Assembly (NCBI GenBank): GCA_963556145.1
Contig: OY744464.1
Location: 6,919,508 to 6,983,507 of the forward strand
Source of the DNA: Hygrocybe punicea
Taxonomy: Eukaryota; Basidiomycota; Agaricomycetes; Agaricales; Hygrophoraceae
Direction of reading: 5' to 3'
Length of the DNA: 64,000 bases
The notes under the pieces were generated by a model. That model was not told the DNA's origin and did not search any database. It saw nothing but the letters and a program-made list of their open reading frames with translations. Positions 59,960 through 64,000 of the stretch are shown here, piece by piece. The position numbers and the translations under genes are program-made. Each line of letters opens with the position of its first letter. Positions within the stretch are counted from its first letter, which is position 1.

Positions 59960-62900
59960 ATGCCGAGCGATCTGGATAGGTGAGTGACACAAACGATGGC
60001 AAACGTTTCTTCGGTGTTCGTTAGCTCATCCATTCATTTGCTTTCTTTTATAATTCTGATATATATTGCATGGGTTGGATCAATCATACATAAAACACGA
60101 AACTCATCGCTCATCCTGCCGCCGCCCCTGTCTGTTGTCTGCCTAACCCTCCCTCCATCATTCATTCACTCTCTCTCGCTCTCGCCGAATGGTGGAACCC
60201 ATGTTTGGACGCGAAACTTCGCCACTAAAATAACTCGGACTCGGACTCGGACTCGGACTCGTGTAAAACATGTATCTTTTTCTGACGTCACCGCCGCCCG
60301 GGAGTATAACAGACAGATCGAGCAGCTACTCCGGTGCGAGTACATCTCGGAGGAAGAAGTCAAACGGCTCTGCTTGAAGTCGCGCGAGATCCTCATCGAG
60401 GAAGCCAATGTGCAGGTCGTGGATTCTCCCGTTACCGTACGTAAGCAAAAGTTGTTTTCTTTTGTAAAAAAAAAAAGGGCGGGCTGGCTAATAAAACGTA
60501 TTCTTGACTTTGGGGCGTGGGGGACGCTTTTTTTTTTTAAAAAAAAAAAAAAAAACAGATATGCGGAGACATACATGGTCAGTTTTTTGATTTGATGGAG
60601 CTGTTTAAAGTGGGTGGGTTTTGCCCAGATACGAATTATCTCTTCATGGGTAAGCATGAACCGTTACTCATCCCAACTATACACCATAAACATACTCACT
60701 GTCAACCCCCCTCTCCACTCCCCCACACAAACAGGCGACTTCGTCGACCGCGGCTTCTACAGCGTCGAAACCTTCCTCCTCCTCCTCGCCCTCAAAGTCC
60801 GCTTCCCCGAACGCATCACCCTCATCCGGGGGAACCACGAGTCCCGCCAGATCACCCAAGTATACGGCTTCTACGACGAGTGCCAGCGCAAGTACGGTTC
60901 CGGCGGGAGCACCGTGTGGCGGTGGTGCTGCGAGGTGTTTGATTACTTGGCGTTGGCGGCGATCGTGGATGGGAGGGTGTTTTGTGTGCATGGAGGGTTG
61001 AGTCCGCATTTGCAGACTGTTGATCAGGTGTGTTGTGTTGTTGGGGTGTGTGGGGGGGGTGTGGAAGTCGGTTTTAACAAGTGTTTTTTGGTTTTTTTTT
61101 GTAGATTCGTGCGATTGATCGGAAGCAAGAGGTCCCGCACGATGGGCCCATGTGTGACCTCCTCTGGTCAGACCCCGACGGTAACCGTCTCCTCTCCCCT
61201 TTACCACAACTATTATCCAACCACCACACACATGCTAATATAATCTTCCCCCCTACACACACACACAACAGACATCGCAGGGTGGGGCCTCTCCCCGCGG
61301 GGCGCCGGATTTCTCTTCGGCGCCGACATCACCAAATCCTTCGCGCACAGCAACGCGCTCGCACTCATCGCGCGCGCTCACCAGCTTGCGATGGAGGGGT
61401 ATAAACTTATGTTTGATAGGACCATCGTCACGGTGTGGAGTGCGCCGAATTATTGTTATCGGTGCGTTTTTTCGTCTTTTCGTTTGTTTGTTCGTTTTTC
61501 GTTTTCTTGTGTTGGATCGTTCGTTGGATCGTTCGTTCGTCTTGGCCGAGAACATCTTTTTGACGGTATAGAACGTGCCGAAATTGATGTCATCGGCACG
61601 TTTTTCGCGGGTGTTTTTTGTTTTAACTGGGCTCATTGCTCGTGCTTTCCTTGCTTTGCACCGTTTCACCCGGCCCCCCACGTGCTGGAATCTTCGCCCC
61701 TCCCCCCCCAAAAAAAAGCGCCTCCTTTCTTTGTTCATACAAGAACACGAATCCCGTGCCCCGGTTTTTGGATGTGGGGGGGCCCGGCAGATTCCATCCC
61801 CTTCTCCTTCTCCATTCCCATTCCCTATTCCCCATTCCTTCTTGTTCCTTCCTTCCTTTGTTTGCCTCTTCGCTATTGGGGCTGCGGTGTAGAATGCGCC
61901 GAATTAATGTTTTTGGCCCCGCTGTGCGTTCGGTGTGTTGGGCTCGTTAGCGCCTTGCGATTTGCGATTTGCGATTTACTTCGCAGGCTTCTTCTTTCTC
62001 CGAGAATATCTTTTTTTGACGGTATAGAATGTGCCGAAATTGATGTCATCGGCACTGTTTTTCTGCGGGTGTTTTTTTTTGCGTTTGTTTTAACTGGGCC
62101 CATTGCTCGTGCTTTCCTTGCTTTACACCGTTTCACCCGGGCCCCCACGTGCTGGAATCTTCGCCCCCCCCCCCAAAAAAAAGCGCCTCCTTTCTTTGTT
62201 CATACAAGAACACGAATCCCGTGCCCCGGTTATTGGATGTGGGGGGGGGCCGGCAGATTCCATCCCCTTCTCCTTCTCCATTCCCATTCCCTATTCCCCA
62301 TTCCTTCTTGTTCATTCTTAGCCTTTTGGTGACATTTGTTTCTCTCTCGAGAATGGCTTTGCTAATGGGGTTTTTTTTTTTTTCCTGTATCGTATGGCAT
62401 TTTTTATTTTGGTAATGTGGTATTATATTTGGTTATTTGTAGGTGCGGGAACGTCGCGTCTATCCTTGAGCTCGATGAGCATCTTGGCCAGGAGTACAAG
62501 GTGTTCCAGCATGCTCCGCCGGTACGTCCACCCCCCCCCTGCCTCCCTCCCCCTCTGCCCTTCCCCCTCTTTTTCGCGTCCCGTCCCCTTCTGCTTCCTG
62601 TCACTTGCTCACCCTCGTACGGTGTGCATGTTTTTTATTTTATTTTATTTTATTTATGTTTTATGTGTTTTCGTTCATTTTTTCCGGTTGGGTGGCTTTT
62701 GGTCTTTCGTGTTTTTTTTTTTTTTGTAAAATCGGGCTGCCGCCTTTGGCTTCTTCTGTCGTTCGTTTCGCCGACCCTGAACGTGTATGGAAACTCGTTC
62801 ATCCGAGGAAACTCCTTATTTGGATAATCACTTTGATGAGGTGGGGATGCCTCCTTTCCTTTCCTTTTGCTTTTTGCTTTTGCTTTTTTTTGTTTTTGTT

Positions 62901-63761
62901 GTTGCTGATCGCTTCTTTTTACTTCGTGCTTCTCTTGCTTCCCTTGCATGGTGCTTGCTTCTTTTTTTGTCTTTTGCGTCTCGAGCCATCTCATCTTGTG
63001 TTGCTTCATTCAAATGCTTGGCGGCAGCATCAATTGTTTCCGCCTTTTGATTATCGTTGATCGCTGTGATGCTTTTTTAATTTTTTAATTTTTAATTTTT
63101 AATTTTGTTTCTTTGGTTCGTTTTGTATATACGAACCCTGAGGCTTCTATCCAACGGCAGCCCAGCGGCAGCGGTTAGCAGCTTCGGCAACTCTTGTTTC
63201 TCGTCTCGTCTCTTCCGTACATGTGTACATTGTTGGCTTGGCGGGATTTGCTTCGTCCCAGGTCAGCTGCAGCCGCAAACCTTTTAATATTTTTATCTAT
63301 ATTTTTGTTGGCCCCGGATACGGTGTCTTTTTGAAGGTTTTTTTTTGTTTCTTTCTTTACGTTGGGGCTTGGCATGGTGGCTCGCAAACGCGACATTTGT
63401 TTGAGGCCGCAGTGCCATGGCACGATTCACTTTCGCCATGATTCACTCTTGTCTCCCATCTTTCTGCCTCGTTACTTCGCTGATGATGATGAAGAAGATG
63501 ACGAAGATGATGATGATGAACACGTTTTGTTTACCCTGTTTACGGTTTATTTCTTTTCCTTTCAATTTTCAATTTTCAATCCTTTCATTTGAGCTCTTAT
63601 TTTCATTATACCCGGAGGGGGGATGATGCTAAACACGGGGGAAGGGATTTGTTCGTTTGGCGTTTTTCACACTCGTTTGCTGATGATTGGGTGGATTCTT
63701 TCCGCCCCAGGATGTGCGATCAATTCCAGCAAAACGACCCCCGGCTGATTATTTCCTGTGA
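59960..63761 (+). CDS. PPH3/PPP4C: serine/threonine-protein phosphatase 4 catalytic subunit (307 aa)
   Basis: Eight exons: 59960-59979, 60313-60436, 60559-60649, 60735-61027, 61105-61180, 61272-61461, 62443-62521 and 63711-63761. All phases agree and the total is 924 nt, 307 aa, the length of human PPP4C. The 20-nt first exon encodes MPSDLD plus the start of R in RQIEQL. PPP motifs are complete: GDIHG, GDFVDRG, RGNHES, the HGG in FCVHGGLSP, and [13 protein letters not shown]4-type rather than PP2A/PPG1-type signatures are [38 protein letters not shown] and the tail [13 protein letters not shown], whose YFL end is the methylation/regulatory site of this group. PP4 acts in DNA-damage checkpoint recovery with regulatory subunits. 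A small GGS insertion follows RKYGS. Introns 6 (981 bp) and 7 (1189 bp) are very long for this kind of genome. Confidence 0.95.
61559..62330. repeat. direct duplication of about 310 bp inside PP4 intron 6
   Basis: Segment A (about 61543-61850) and segment B (about 62000-62318) share the same order: GACGGTATAGAA.GTGCCGAA, TTGATGTCATCGGCAC, TTTAACTGGGC.CATTGCTCG, CACGTGCTGGAATCTTCGCC and a run of CCTTCTCC-type repeats ending CATTCCTTCTTGTTC. They differ by scattered substitutions and homopolymer lengths. A shorter third relative of the first block lies at 61885-61920. Confidence 0.85.
62522..63710. other. PP4 intron 7 (1189 bp), no embedded gene seen
   Basis: The donor is GTACGT after HAPP and the acceptor CCCCAG before GATGTGCG. 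The interior is T-rich with TTTTAATTTT repeats near 63080 and a GATGATGATGAAGAAGATG run at 63480-63515. No transposon ends, RNA gene or coding exon of another protein were recognised. Confidence 0.6.
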
Positions 63762-64000
63762 TAATCATACGCTTGTGACAACATTTTGCATGCACACACA
63801 CACACACACACACATGCATGCTTATGCCGTGCGACGTCATACGCACACCACCCACACGCACACACGCACACACCTCCCCGCACACACACGTACATGGACA
63901 CGTCTACGCCTGTGTACTGTTCGCACTTGCGCGTAATACACCAAAGAGCGGTCCATTTGTCTTCATCTTCTTTTTCAATTTCTTTTTCAATTTTTTTTTC
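63762..64000. other. 3' flank of PP4 with CA microsatellites
   Basis: The presumed 3' UTR contains CACACACA runs at 63795-63815 and 63840-63895. Nothing else is recognised before the window ends. Confidence 0.5.

Noticed and set aside
61391..62332. A 313-codon frame running through PP4 intron 6
   Set aside because: It starts in PP4 exon 6 and reads into T-rich duplicated intron. The PP4 reading frame requires splicing to 62443, and the peptide repeats merely reflect the DNA duplication.

Overview
The window reads as nuclear DNA of a basidiomycete fungus, most likely an agaricomycete. Genes are broken by many 50-90 nt GT-AG introns. It holds a KDM3-type JmjC protein, an alpha-kinase, basidiomycete-style alpha-1,3-glucan synthase and MRD1 remnants, and tandem single-pass membrane proteins typical of that class. 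No species is proposed. All family calls come from motif recognition; no search was run.

Layout. 1-5.5 kb is a C-rich, gene-less block of decayed satellites ending in a 151-bp minisatellite. About 5.5-7.3 kb is one arm of a large inverted repeat whose near-identical partner lies at 30.45-32.25 kb, itself followed by a mirrored 151-bp array. The roughly 23 kb between the arms is a gene graveyard with some intact-looking parts. In order it holds a conserved unknown gene, a WD40/membrane gene, a transposase-like remnant, two unknown genes, a KDM3/JHDM2-like JmjC protein with a C2H2 finger and one frame break, a coiled-coil gene with a J-like C terminus and one nonsense codon, an unknown multi-exon gene, an unknown Ser-rich gene, a wrecked MRD1 fragment lying inside a wrecked alpha-1,3-glucan synthase, and a second WD40/membrane gene.

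33-41 kb is a second mobile-element zone: a Tc1/mariner-like helix-turn-helix remnant, an integrase-core transposase pseudogene and an alpha-kinase gene. The last two lie between 201-bp inverted repeats 6.1 kb apart. 41.4-46.4 kb carries three tandem paralogues of a secreted/single-pass membrane protein with a growing Asn/Tyr/Pro repeat. A 664-bp hAT-type MITE with a perfect 8-bp target-site duplication sits at 46.9-47.6 kb.

48-64 kb is ordinary host chromosome: an uncharacterised coiled-coil protein (minus strand), a 5.2-kb divergent intergenic region, an Nrg1-like C2H2 repressor, and the complete eight-exon gene for the PP4 phosphatase catalytic subunit (307 aa). PP4 has two unusually long introns, one of which contains internal duplications. 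The change from repeat-rich accessory DNA to conserved genes occurs near 46-48 kb.
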